DNA of 64,000 nt. It comes from an uncultured Bacteroidota bacterium (GTDB lineage Bacteria; Bacteroidota; Bacteroidia; Bacteroidales; SZUA-534). The stretch lies in the NCBI GenBank assembly GCA_946414435.1, contig CAMKOM010000004.1, positions 1 to 64,000 on the forward strand, in the 5' to 3' direction. Of the stretch, positions 56,601 to 63,778 are shown piece by piece (position 1 is the stretch's first letter; the number at the start of each line of letters is the position of its first letter). Both the position numbers and the translations under genes were made by a program. The notes under the pieces are model-generated. The model worked only from the letters and a program-made list of their open reading frames with translations, was not told the origin of the DNA and ran no database searches.

Positions 56601-56698
56601 CGAGCCTCGTCTCTACAACCGAAATCCGTGTCAACACCCCCGGCGTTTACATTGTAAAAACCGGCAATGCGGTGAAACGCGTAATGTTGAATGATTGA
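53666..56698 (+). CDS. Second BspA-like leucine-rich repeat surface protein with T9SS sorting domain
   Basis: The 1010-residue product has a signal peptide (MKRILVLCFAAMLATQAWA), then about 22 LRR_5 units (residues 65-610) that are more diverged than in its neighbour. Six Cys-rich repeats (ATCTxxGKTEGKHCSVC and the variant PTCTEVGYTxHSCS) and one CxHxC variant follow, then a T9SS sorting domain holding another 28-bp palindrome. It begins 21 bp after the paralogue's stop, so the two are probably one transcript. Unlike its neighbour it lacks the InlB-type domain and has one, not four, of the CPIETLT units. Confidence 0.9.
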   Translation: MKRILVLCFAAMLATQAWAQTTFEIGNLKYTVIEGTNNVSVAQGSTKPTDDLVIAATVKIMGTTYTVKSIGQEAFYNCSKLTSVTIPNSVTSIGYFAFAGCSKLTSITIPNSVTSIGNNAFYDCSKLTSITIPNSVTSIGDGAFRECSSLETVTIPNSVTTISNHTFYDCSGLTSFSIPNSITHIGGYAFHGCSRLTSITIPNSVTSIGEFAFYECSNLESVTLSDNITSIENYTFNGCSKLTSITIPNSVTTIGGSAFEGCSGLTSVTIGSGITSVGTDAFKDCPIETLTYNSNIAGSKLDGLTTLKTVNVGNLVTSIGNGAFKNSSGLTAINVSEENNDFCSIDGVVFSKDKKTIIRCPAGKTGSYTIPNEVTAIGNYAFNSCKSLTSVTIPNGVTSIGEFAFYQCSALESIVIPESVESIGSVAFSNCYKLQSITIPGSVKSVGNSAFTMCSILESVIFEDGVTSIGNSIFSNSKKLKSVTIPNSVTSIGDGAFYECSNLESVTLPDNITSIEYGTFNGCSKLPSINIPNGVTTIGDYAFSGCSSFTSIDIPGSVTSIGHGSFSGCSGLESLCIPESVTSFGKYVFKNCTNLTGLCYEGSSVPTIGEASFDGVDGLDYVCVPAAYMGDSWGGKPIMKSGHQIIIEPATATCTEPGLSEGSYCSYCGKVFAVQHEVSAFGHSYSATVVAPTCTEVGYTIHSCSRCGNTYNSDTIAATGHTEAIDIAIAATCTTTGKTEGKHCSVCGTVLIAQEDVEALGHSYGTTVTAPTCTEVGYTTHSCSVCSNTYYSDTVAATGHSAGETVAKNYIAPTCTVAGSVDSVVYCTVCESELNRKPIEIAATGHKEVVDAAVAATCTAAGKTEGKHCEVCNAVLVAQEEIPALGHDFKTYKFDNNATTEADGTETAQCEHGCGTTDTRMAAGTKIATTPEKGTAVAESAANAISIYTQNNVIVVENATAEIRVYDAMGRMVTRRDAASLVSTTEIRVNTPGVYIVKTGNAVKRVMLND
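56589..56616. repeat. 28-bp palindromic repeat, copy 5 (in coding frame)
   Basis: Arms GTAGAGACG and CGTCTCTAC around CGGCGAGCCT; 12 of 14 pairs match. It encodes RRDAASLVST inside the sorting domain. Confidence 0.85.
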
Positions 56699-56722
56699 TT
56701 TAAATAGTTGGTAATAAATATT

Positions 56723-56750
56723 GTAGAGGCGATGTTTACATCGTCTCTAC
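56723..56750. repeat. 28-bp palindromic repeat, copy 6 (intergenic)
   Basis: Arms GTAGAGGCGATG and CATCGTCTCTAC around TTTA. It lies 24 bp after the second BspA-like gene and may act as its terminator hairpin, though no T-run follows. Confidence 0.8.
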
Positions 56751-56832
56751 GTGTTTTATAAGGTTAAAATGCGGCGTACCACGTATTCGCATTAACATTT
56801 ATCGAAATTCTATGGATAATTTGCAGAAATGC

Positions 56833-56840
56833 TATATTTG
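56833..56840 (+). promoter_or_regulatory. -7 element of the C45-type hydrolase gene
   Basis: TATATTTG, 24 bp before ATG 56865. It excludes the upstream in-frame ATG at 56829, which would precede the transcript start. Confidence 0.6.
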
Positions 56841-56864
56841 GAACATCAACACGCCGTTGAAATA

Positions 56865-58535
56865 ATGAAAAAGAAACCGAAACAGATTGTCAGGATTGCG
56901 CTTTACGTTTGCGGGCTGATTGTTGTCATCACTCTCATTCCCGTCATCTTTCTAGCATATTTGTACATGACGTCCGATTTCAAGAAACCTGTCGGTTTTG
57001 AGCCGGCTGACATGCAAGTTACAAAAATCGGCGACAGCCTGCGTGCCTATGGCGATGACACTTTGCGCCTAAGCCGTAGCGGCCTTTGGGAAATTAAAAT
57101 CGGCGGAAGCGCCTTCGAACGCGGCGAAGCCTATGGCAAGCTGACACAAGACCTTCTGTATCAGCAGGAACAGATTTTTGTTGACCAGATACGCACGTTT
57201 GTACCATCGGAATCATACCTGAGATTTCTTCGCCATCTGACATTCATGTTCAACCACTCGCTGGGGCGATATATCAACGAAGAATACCGTGAGGAAATCT
57301 ACGGCATCTCTCTCTCTTGCTCCAACGATTTCAACTTTGTATGCGAGCCTTACGAGCGGCAAATGAACTACCACTCGGCGCACGACATCGGCCACGCAAT
57401 GCAGGACTACATGCTTGTGGGTTGCAGCTCGTTTGCCGCCTGGGACACGTGCAGCGCCACCGGCGACCTGATGGTGGGCCGCAACTTCGATTTCTACATT
57501 GGCGACGATTTTGCCCGCAACCGCATTGTGATGTTCTGCTTCCCGACCAACGGCTACCGTTTTGCATCGGTGAGCTGGCCGGGAATGATTGGCATCATGT
57601 CGGGAATGAACGAGAAGGGCCTGACGGTGACCATCAACGCCGCCAAATCGGCCATTCCAACATCATCGGCCACACCAATATCGATTCTCACGCGCGAGAT
57701 TCTGCAATATGCGTCAACCATCGACGAAGCGTACGCGATTGCCCGCCGGCACAAGACGTTTGTGTCAGAATCGATACTGATTGGCTCGGCGGCCGACAGC
57801 TGCGCCGCTGTGATTGAAAAATCACCCGAAAAAACAGCGCTCTTCACTACCGACTCCTCGTTCATTATTAGCACAAACCATTATCAATCAGACGCGTTTG
57901 CAAACGATTCGCGCAATATTGAGAACATTGCCACATCAGACAGCCCCTTCCGCCTAAAACGAATTGACCAGCTTCTGCATCAAAAATTCCCGATTGACGC
58001 AGCTGATGCCGTTTCAATTCTTCGCGATAGCAAAGGATTGAACGACAGCATTATCGGCTGGACCAACGAAGCGGCTCTGAATCAATTCATCGGGCATCAT
58101 TCGGTGGTTTTCAATGCCAACAGGCTTATTATGTGGGTATCAACATCGCCATGGCAGGCCGGACCTTATGTGGCTTACGATTTGGCGGCAATTTTCAATG
58201 GTGAGACCGGCTTCAGCGGCGAAGTTGCCGACTGCCTGCTGACCATTCCTGCCGACCAAACCATCCCTGTCGACGACATTTTCCGCATCAAGCGGCTCAC
58301 CCACGAGTTCAAGGCTGCCATCGCGCAAGAGCAAACCATCGACAGCTCCGAGCTTGCTGAGTTTGAGCAACTCAACCCCGAATTGTTTGCCACACACGAG
58401 ATTCTGGGCGACTACTATTTTGCACAATCCGACACCGCCGCCGCCCGGCGTTACTGGCAGACGGCTCTCACAAAAATGATTCCGAAACAGTCGGAACGTG
58501 AGCGGATTGAAAAGAAAATCAGTGAATTGGATTAG
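56865..58535 (+). CDS. Membrane-anchored C45 / acyltransferase-type N-terminal nucleophile hydrolase
   Basis: The 556-residue product has an N-terminal membrane segment (about 11-34) and a peptidase C45 (acyl-CoA:6-aminopenicillanate acyltransferase-like) domain. The likely nucleophile is C187 in the phrase MLVGCSSFAAWD, which would be exposed by self-cleavage. Downstream GRNFDF (205-210), MSGMNEKGLTVTINA and the substrate-pocket phrases fit the family. The last 60 residues look like a TPR-type helical tail. The domain would face the periplasm. Substrates are unknown; family members cleave or form amide bonds. Start chosen at 56865 from the promoter. Confidence 0.8.
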   Translation: MKKKPKQIVRIALYVCGLIVVITLIPVIFLAYLYMTSDFKKPVGFEPADMQVTKIGDSLRAYGDDTLRLSRSGLWEIKIGGSAFERGEAYGKLTQDLLYQQEQIFVDQIRTFVPSESYLRFLRHLTFMFNHSLGRYINEEYREEIYGISLSCSNDFNFVCEPYERQMNYHSAHDIGHAMQDYMLVGCSSFAAWDTCSATGDLMVGRNFDFYIGDDFARNRIVMFCFPTNGYRFASVSWPGMIGIMSGMNEKGLTVTINAAKSAIPTSSATPISILTREILQYASTIDEAYAIARRHKTFVSESILIGSAADSCAAVIEKSPEKTALFTTDSSFIISTNHYQSDAFANDSRNIENIATSDSPFRLKRIDQLLHQKFPIDAADAVSILRDSKGLNDSIIGWTNEAALNQFIGHHSVVFNANRLIMWVSTSPWQAGPYVAYDLAAIFNGETGFSGEVADCLLTIPADQTIPVDDIFRIKRLTHEFKAAIAQEQTIDSSELAEFEQLNPELFATHEILGDYYFAQSDTAAARRYWQTALTKMIPKQSERERIEKKISELD

Positions 58536-58541
58536 GACATC

Positions 58542-58628
58542 GGACTACGGACAACAGACCTTAGTCAAGAGAAAGACCGTCTCGTCATAACCCGCCGTCT
58601 GAAGACTGTTGTCGGAAGTCTGTAGTCC
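58542..58628. repeat. Intergenic inverted repeat of a dispersed element
   Basis: GGACTACGGACAACAGAC (58542-58559) is answered by an inverted copy with a small insertion (58604-58628; GACTGTTGTC and TGTAGTCC). The left half shares 17 of 17 bases with 30733-30749. No gene in the gap. Confidence 0.65.
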
Positions 58629-58666
58629 AAAACATTTTATAACTTCGCCGCAAAACTTCTGAAACT

Positions 58667-59392
58667 ATGTTCGCAGTTTTCAAAAAAGAGTTGGCCGTCT
58701 TTTTCAGCTCGGTGATGGGCTATCTGGCCATTCTCATTTTTCTAGTGGCAACAGGGCTTTTTGTATGGATAATCCCGGGCGGCAACAACGTGCTCGACGG
58801 CGGTTACGCCACACTCGACGGGCTTTTCGGACTGGCGCCGTGGCTATTTCTGTTCCTGATTCCCGCCATAACAATGCGCAGCTTTGCCGAAGAGCGCAAA
58901 ACCGGCACTCTCGACCTTCTGCAGACGCGCCCATTGAGCGAGATGGAGCTTGTAGCGGGCAAAAACCTCGCGTCGCTAGCTATTGCTCTCATTGCCATTG
59001 CACCCACGCTCATTTATTTCCTTTCGGTTTACGTGCTGGGCAATCCTGCGGGCAACATCGACACGGGCGGCACCTGGGGCTCGTATCTCGGCCTTGCGTT
59101 GTTGGCTACGGTGTATGTCAGCATTGGATGTTTCTGCTCATCGTTGACTGACAGTCAGGTGGTTGCGTTTCTTTTGGCAATTGTCATAACATTCGTTTTC
59201 TATATGGGTTTCGATGTTGTGGGCGATGCAATGGGCGGCATTGGACAGATTTTAAGCAATCTGAGTATCGACGAACACTACCGCTCAATCAGCCGCGGCG
59301 TGGTCGATACCCGCGATGTGGTTTATTTCGGCTGCACAACGGTGTTTTTTATGCTGCTCACGCAGTTCAAACTCAAAATCGATAAAAAGTAA
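58667..59392 (+). CDS. gldF: Gliding-type ABC transporter permease GldF
   Basis: The 241-residue product is an ABC-2 permease with six membrane segments. The phrases KKELAVFFSSVMGYLAI at the N-terminus and SFAEERKTGTLDLLQTRPLSEMELVAGK mark the GldF subgroup. With GldG it forms the membrane part of a transporter first found through gliding mutants of Flavobacterium, but also present in non-gliding Bacteroidota. The ATPase partner GldA is not in this window. gldG starts 6 bp later. Confidence 0.92.
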   Translation: MFAVFKKELAVFFSSVMGYLAILIFLVATGLFVWIIPGGNNVLDGGYATLDGLFGLAPWLFLFLIPAITMRSFAEERKTGTLDLLQTRPLSEMELVAGKNLASLAIALIAIAPTLIYFLSVYVLGNPAGNIDTGGTWGSYLGLALLATVYVSIGCFCSSLTDSQVVAFLLAIVITFVFYMGFDVVGDAMGGIGQILSNLSIDEHYRSISRGVVDTRDVVYFGCTTVFFMLLTQFKLKIDKK

Positions 59393-59398
59393 CGCCCT

Positions 59399-61096
59399 AT
59401 GAGAAAGCAACTTATAACCGAAACGGGCATTAAAATCGCCATATTGCTTCTGATAGGCATACTGTCGTCATACTTCCACGCGCGTTTCGACCTGACCGCC
59501 GACCGCCGCTATTCGCTCTCAAAACCCACAAAGCAGATGCTGCAGCGGATTGACGACGAGATTCTGTTCCGTGTTTATTTGGACGGCGACCTGCCTGCTG
59601 GCTTCCAGCGCCTTCAGAACTCAGTGCGCGAGATGCTCGACGAGTTCCGTGCCTACGGCGGCGAAAATATCCAGTACGAGTTTATCGACCCCACCGAAAA
59701 CCCTAACCCGCAGGCCCGCGAGCGCATTTTCCGCGAGCTTTACCAGAAGGGCCTCGACCCAACCAATCTGCAAGTGAAGGAAAAAGACGGCAGCTCGTCG
59801 CAGAAGCTGATTTTCCCTGGCATTATGGTGTCGTACGGCGGGCGCGATGTAGCCGTCAACATACTGAAAAACCACGTGTCGGCCACTGCCGAAGCAAACC
59901 TTCAAACCTCAATCCAGTCGCTCGAATACGACCTCACATTCGCCATAAACCAGCTGCTCAACCCCGAATCGCCCATTATCGGATTTGTTCGCGGGCATGG
60001 CGAGCTACCGCCCGAGCAGATGGAAGATATGGCCTACACTCTCGGCAAATTCTACACTCTGCGTCAGGTTGACGCCGACGCGGGCCTCACCGCCACCGAT
60101 TCTGTGGGGCGGCTCATCTACCGCGCCCTTGTGGTTGCGCAGCCGCTGCAGCGTTTCAGCGATGCCGAGAAGTTCGTGATTGACCAGTATGTGATGGCTG
60201 GAGGCCGCGTGCTGTGGCTCGTTGATTACACCACAGCCAGTATCGACAGCCTCTCGCACGGCCGCGATGTGCAGGCAATGTTACTCGATTTGAATCTCGA
60301 CGACCTGCTCTTCAACTACGGCGTACGCATCAATGCCAATCTGATTCAGGATATGCAGTGCGCTGTCGTTCCCGTCAACACCGCACTTGTGGGGCAGCCG
60401 CCGCAGTTTACGCCCGCGCCGTGGGTGTTCTCTCCCATTGTGACGCCCACCGACGGCCACCCGCTCACCAAGAATTTGGATATGATTCGCGTTGATTTTG
60501 CAAGTTCGATAGACACCGTCGGCCGCAACGCCGATATCAGCAAAACTGTGCTTTTGGCCGCGTCGGACAACTGCCGCACCGTGCCGCTGCCTGCGCAGGT
60601 CGATTTGTCGATAATCGGCAACCGCATTGCGCCCGAAACCTTCGCCCACTCGGGACTGATAATGGGAGTTCTGCTCGAAGGCGAATTCAACAGCGCTTTC
60701 GCCAACCACCCGCTGCAGGTCGATGGGTTCAGCCGTTCACAATTCCGCCGCCAGAGCACTGCCACGCGGATGATTGTGATTTCTGACGGCGACATCATCC
60801 GCCAGCAGTTCCGCCAGAACGGTGACCAGCGCGAGCCTCTGCCACTCGGCTACGACCGCTATACACGCCAAACCTTTGGAAACAAGGAGTTTCTGCTTAA
60901 CGCGATAAACTACCTCTGCGGGTTCGACGAACTGATGGAGAGCCGCTCGAAAGAGTTCAAACTGCGAATGCTGAACCACGCCAAAATTACCGAACAGCGC
61001 ACACTTTGGCAGATTGTCAATGTTGGAGTTCCTGTTCTAATGATATTAGCTTTCGGATTCATATTCAACACATTAAGAAAACGCCGCTACCAATGA
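59399..61096 (+). CDS. gldG: Gliding-type ABC transporter auxiliary component GldG
   Basis: The 565-residue product has an N-terminal membrane segment, a large extracytoplasmic domain and a C-terminal membrane segment (about 540-558). Hallmarks are FDLTADRRYSLSKPTKQML (near 30-48), PGIMVSYGGRDVAVN and FVRGHGELP. It belongs with GldF in one transporter. Its stop overlaps the next start (ATGA). Confidence 0.93.
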   Translation: MRKQLITETGIKIAILLLIGILSSYFHARFDLTADRRYSLSKPTKQMLQRIDDEILFRVYLDGDLPAGFQRLQNSVREMLDEFRAYGGENIQYEFIDPTENPNPQARERIFRELYQKGLDPTNLQVKEKDGSSSQKLIFPGIMVSYGGRDVAVNILKNHVSATAEANLQTSIQSLEYDLTFAINQLLNPESPIIGFVRGHGELPPEQMEDMAYTLGKFYTLRQVDADAGLTATDSVGRLIYRALVVAQPLQRFSDAEKFVIDQYVMAGGRVLWLVDYTTASIDSLSHGRDVQAMLLDLNLDDLLFNYGVRINANLIQDMQCAVVPVNTALVGQPPQFTPAPWVFSPIVTPTDGHPLTKNLDMIRVDFASSIDTVGRNADISKTVLLAASDNCRTVPLPAQVDLSIIGNRIAPETFAHSGLIMGVLLEGEFNSAFANHPLQVDGFSRSQFRRQSTATRMIVISDGDIIRQQFRQNGDQREPLPLGYDRYTRQTFGNKEFLLNAINYLCGFDELMESRSKEFKLRMLNHAKITEQRTLWQIVNVGVPVLMILAFGFIFNTLRKRRYQ

Positions 61097-62052
61097 TTAC
61101 AAAAAACGCTCGGTTGCTGATTGCGTTTGCCGTGCTTCTGGCGGCAACGCTGGCAGTAGTTTTGAGCAATCGAAAATCGACCTTCGGCGGGCGCGAAGAG
61201 TGGCTGACGGTTAAAGATACGACCACCGTCGCACTTATTTCAATTTCTAATGCTGACAATACTGTTGAGTTGCAACGCGCTGATGATCAGTGGCTTGTCG
61301 ATGGCAAAACACCCGCCCGCACCGACCTTGTGCCAGTTCTGCTGAAAGCGGTGCACGACATCAGCATCACAAAGCCCGTGGCCAAAGCCGATGCAAAAAA
61401 GATGATGGCCGAAATGGACAAAAGCGGCTACACAATCCAAATCAAAAGCCGACGGAAAACACTGGCGCACTACAAGTTACTGTTTGCAACCAACGGTGAG
61501 TGCTATGCCTGGGCCGCTGGCTCTGACCGTGTGTTTGCCGTGGAAGTGCCTGGCTACAACCGTTTTCTATCGGTTCTGCGTCTGTCGAGTGCTGCCGACT
61601 GGAAGAGCCGCACTGTTTTTGCCGTCAAGCTCGACCGCATACAGCAGATAATCCTCGACAATGTGCGCCACCCCGAGCGCTCGTTCACCGTAAGCCGCAA
61701 CGGCCGCCAGATGGATGTGCTGTCATATCCAGTCGGGCTGAAAATGAGCAATGTTGATGCCGAAAAAGTGCAACGCTATGTGTCGGAGTTCACACACAAG
61801 GATTTTTCCGATTATGTGCAACTTCCGCAGCCCCAAATCGACTCGATAACGGCCACGCAGCCAATGTACTCGCTGTCCGTCACCACCACCGACGGTCGCG
61901 AGCAGTGGTGTCGCGCCTTCGAGCGCCGCCTGCCCAATGGCAATTCCGACCCCGACAATTTCTATCTTCTACTCAGCAGTGGCGATTTTGTCCAAGCCCG
62001 CTACTACGATTTCGATGCGGTGATTAGGAGTTTGGAATATTTTAGGGAATAA
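61093..62052 (+). CDS. DUF4340 domain protein
   Basis: The start is ATG 61093, which overlaps the gldG stop; earlier in-frame starts lie inside gldG. The 319-residue product has one membrane segment (about 7-24) and a DUF4340 domain with tandem beta-rich halves (about 40-140 and 165-310; AHYKLLFATNGECYAWAAGSDRVF is a typical phrase). DUF4340 genes commonly follow gldG-like genes and are thought to be part of the same transporter; its exact role is unknown. Confidence 0.88.
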   Translation: MITKNARLLIAFAVLLAATLAVVLSNRKSTFGGREEWLTVKDTTTVALISISNADNTVELQRADDQWLVDGKTPARTDLVPVLLKAVHDISITKPVAKADAKKMMAEMDKSGYTIQIKSRRKTLAHYKLLFATNGECYAWAAGSDRVFAVEVPGYNRFLSVLRLSSAADWKSRTVFAVKLDRIQQIILDNVRHPERSFTVSRNGRQMDVLSYPVGLKMSNVDAEKVQRYVSEFTHKDFSDYVQLPQPQIDSITATQPMYSLSVTTTDGREQWCRAFERRLPNGNSDPDNFYLLLSSGDFVQARYYDFDAVIRSLEYFRE

Positions 62053-62057
62053 TCAGT

Positions 62058-63281
62058 CTATTTTTCCTCATTCTCATCAAACATGTCGAACAGGAAATTG
62101 TTGTACGGATATCGTTCGGCGTGAATTTCGCGAGCCTTTTCATAAATCAAATTGCGAAACTCGTCGATATTAAGATGTTCCTTGGCTGAGATGAAAATGC
62201 ATGGCAGATTGTTTTTGGCAATCCACGAACGCTTCAAATCATCAAGAGAGATGTTGTTGCGGGTGGCAGGCCGAAGGTCGAATTCGTCAAGCGGTTCGTA
62301 GTGATAGTTGTCCACTTTGTTGAACACAACGTATGTGGGTATATTCTGTGCCCCAATCTCATGCAAAGTACGGTTCACCACGTCAATCTGCTCCTCAAAG
62401 TTGGGGTGCGAAATGTCGACAACGTGCAACAGAATATCGGCTTCGCGCACTTCATCGAGTGTTGATTTGAACGACTCAACAAGATTGTGCGGCAATTTGC
62501 GGATAAACCCAACTGTGTCCGACAACAAAAACGGCAGATTGCCAATCACCACCTTACGCACAGTGGTGTCGAGCGTGGCAAACAGCTTGTTTTCGGCAAA
62601 AACATCGCTTTTGCTTAGCATATTCATGATGGTTGATTTGCCGACATTGGTGTAGCCCACAAGCGCAATACGTACCATCTGACCGCGGTTTTTACGCTGC
62701 GTGGCCATCTGCTTGTCAATCTTGCCCAGTTGTTCCTTCAGATGTGCAATCTTATCGAGAATGATACGGCGGTCGGTCTCTATCTGAGTCTCGCCCGGGC
62801 CACGCATTCCAATGCCGCCCCGCTGGCGTTCAAGGTGGGTCCACATTCGCGTCAGACGGGGCAAAAGATACTGGTATTGAGCCAGCTCAACCTGTACTTT
62901 GGCGTGAGCCGTCTGAGCACGTTGGGCAAAAATGTCAAGAATTAGGTTAGTGCGGTCGAGTACGCGAGCCTTGAACATGTTCTCCAGGTTGCGCAACTGC
63001 GTAGGGGTCAACTCATCGTCAAAAATCACCAGACTGACATTGTTCTCCTCCACATACTCAGCAACTTCTTTAATCTTTCCCGAGCCCAAAAAAGTGGCGC
63101 CGTTAGGTTTGTCCATCTTCTGCGTAAAGCGATTGACGGTGACTGCTCCTGCGGTATCTGCTAAAAAAGCCAGTTCGTCGAGATATTCGCCGACCTTAGC
63201 TTCGTCCTGCTCCTGTGTGATTACGCCCACCAGCACCGCTGTTTCCGCGCATTCCTGTCCGATTATGTTTATCTTGCCCAT
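62058..63281 (-). CDS. hflX: Ribosome-associated GTPase HflX
   Basis: The 407-residue product has the HflX N-terminal domain (GSGKIKEVAEYVE around residue 67), the hallmark RGPGETQIETDRR (160-172) and a G domain with G1 GYTNVGKS (209-216), G3 DTVGF and G4 FNKVD. It splits or rescues stalled 70S ribosomes, mainly under heat stress. The stop is TAG, 5 bp from the convergent DUF4340 stop, so no room is left for a terminator. Confidence 0.95.
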   Translation of the reverse strand: MGKINIIGQECAETAVLVGVITQEQDEAKVGEYLDELAFLADTAGAVTVNRFTQKMDKPNGATFLGSGKIKEVAEYVEENNVSLVIFDDELTPTQLRNLENMFKARVLDRTNLILDIFAQRAQTAHAKVQVELAQYQYLLPRLTRMWTHLERQRGGIGMRGPGETQIETDRRIILDKIAHLKEQLGKIDKQMATQRKNRGQMVRIALVGYTNVGKSTIMNMLSKSDVFAENKLFATLDTTVRKVVIGNLPFLLSDTVGFIRKLPHNLVESFKSTLDEVREADILLHVVDISHPNFEEQIDVVNRTLHEIGAQNIPTYVVFNKVDNYHYEPLDEFDLRPATRNNISLDDLKRSWIAKNNLPCIFISAKEHLNIDEFRNLIYEKAREIHAERYPYNNFLFDMFDENEEK

Positions 63282-63303
63282 CGCGAGATTTGTGTGATGT
63301 GTG

Positions 63304-63311
63304 CAAAACTA
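63304..63311 (-). promoter_or_regulatory. -7 element of hflX
   Basis: Minus-strand TAGTTTTG, 23 bp before the start codon. Confidence 0.5.
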
Positions 63312-63322
63312 CAATTTTTTTA

Positions 63323-63330
63323 TACCTTTG
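63323..63330 (+). promoter_or_regulatory. -7 element of the response-regulator gene
   Basis: TACCTTTG, 26 bp before ATG 63356. It is divergent from the hflX element, 11 bp away. Confidence 0.55.
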
Positions 63331-63355
63331 GTTAGTATTGGAAAAATCATACGAC

Positions 63356-63748
63356 ATGGACAAATACAATTTCAGCGGGAAAAAAATACTCATTGCCGAA
63401 GATGAATACACCAACTATTTGTTCCTCAAAGCATTGCTGAAGAAAACCAATATCGAAATTGTGTGGGTAAGAAACGGAATGGAAGCTGTGGATGCTGCAA
63501 CCAACCAACTCGACATCGACCTTATACTGATGGATATAATGATGCCCGGTATGGATGGTAAAACCGCTACCGCCGAGATTAAAAAAATCCGTCCACAAAT
63601 GGTGATTATTGCCCAGACGGCGTTTGCACTCTTTGGCGAACGCGAAGAGATTCTGGCATGCGGTTGCGACAATTACGTGTCGAAACCCATTGCAGGCAAC
63701 CTTCTGCTTGAAATGATTAACGGCTACCTAAATGGTAACAAAGACTAA
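63356..63748 (+). CDS. Single-domain response regulator
   Basis: The 130-residue product is only a receiver domain. The acidic pocket is E15-D16, the phosphorylation site D60 (LILMDIMMPGMDG), and the Lys lies in VSKPIAG. There is no output domain, so it probably passes phosphate on or binds a partner, like CheY-type regulators. The receiver resembles those of hybrid kinases (MDIMMPGMDG). The start at 63356 follows the promoter. No histidine kinase is in the window. Confidence 0.9.
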   Translation: MDKYNFSGKKILIAEDEYTNYLFLKALLKKTNIEIVWVRNGMEAVDAATNQLDIDLILMDIMMPGMDGKTATAEIKKIRPQMVIIAQTAFALFGEREEILACGCDNYVSKPIAGNLLLEMINGYLNGNKD

Positions 63749-63778
63749 TTAAACTATATCCAAAATCCTTTTAAGTTT

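Noticed and set aside
61006-61092. Upstream start for the DUF4340 gene
   Set aside because: It would overlap 90 bp of gldG in another frame; ATG 61093 gives a normal membrane anchor and the usual ATGA overlap.
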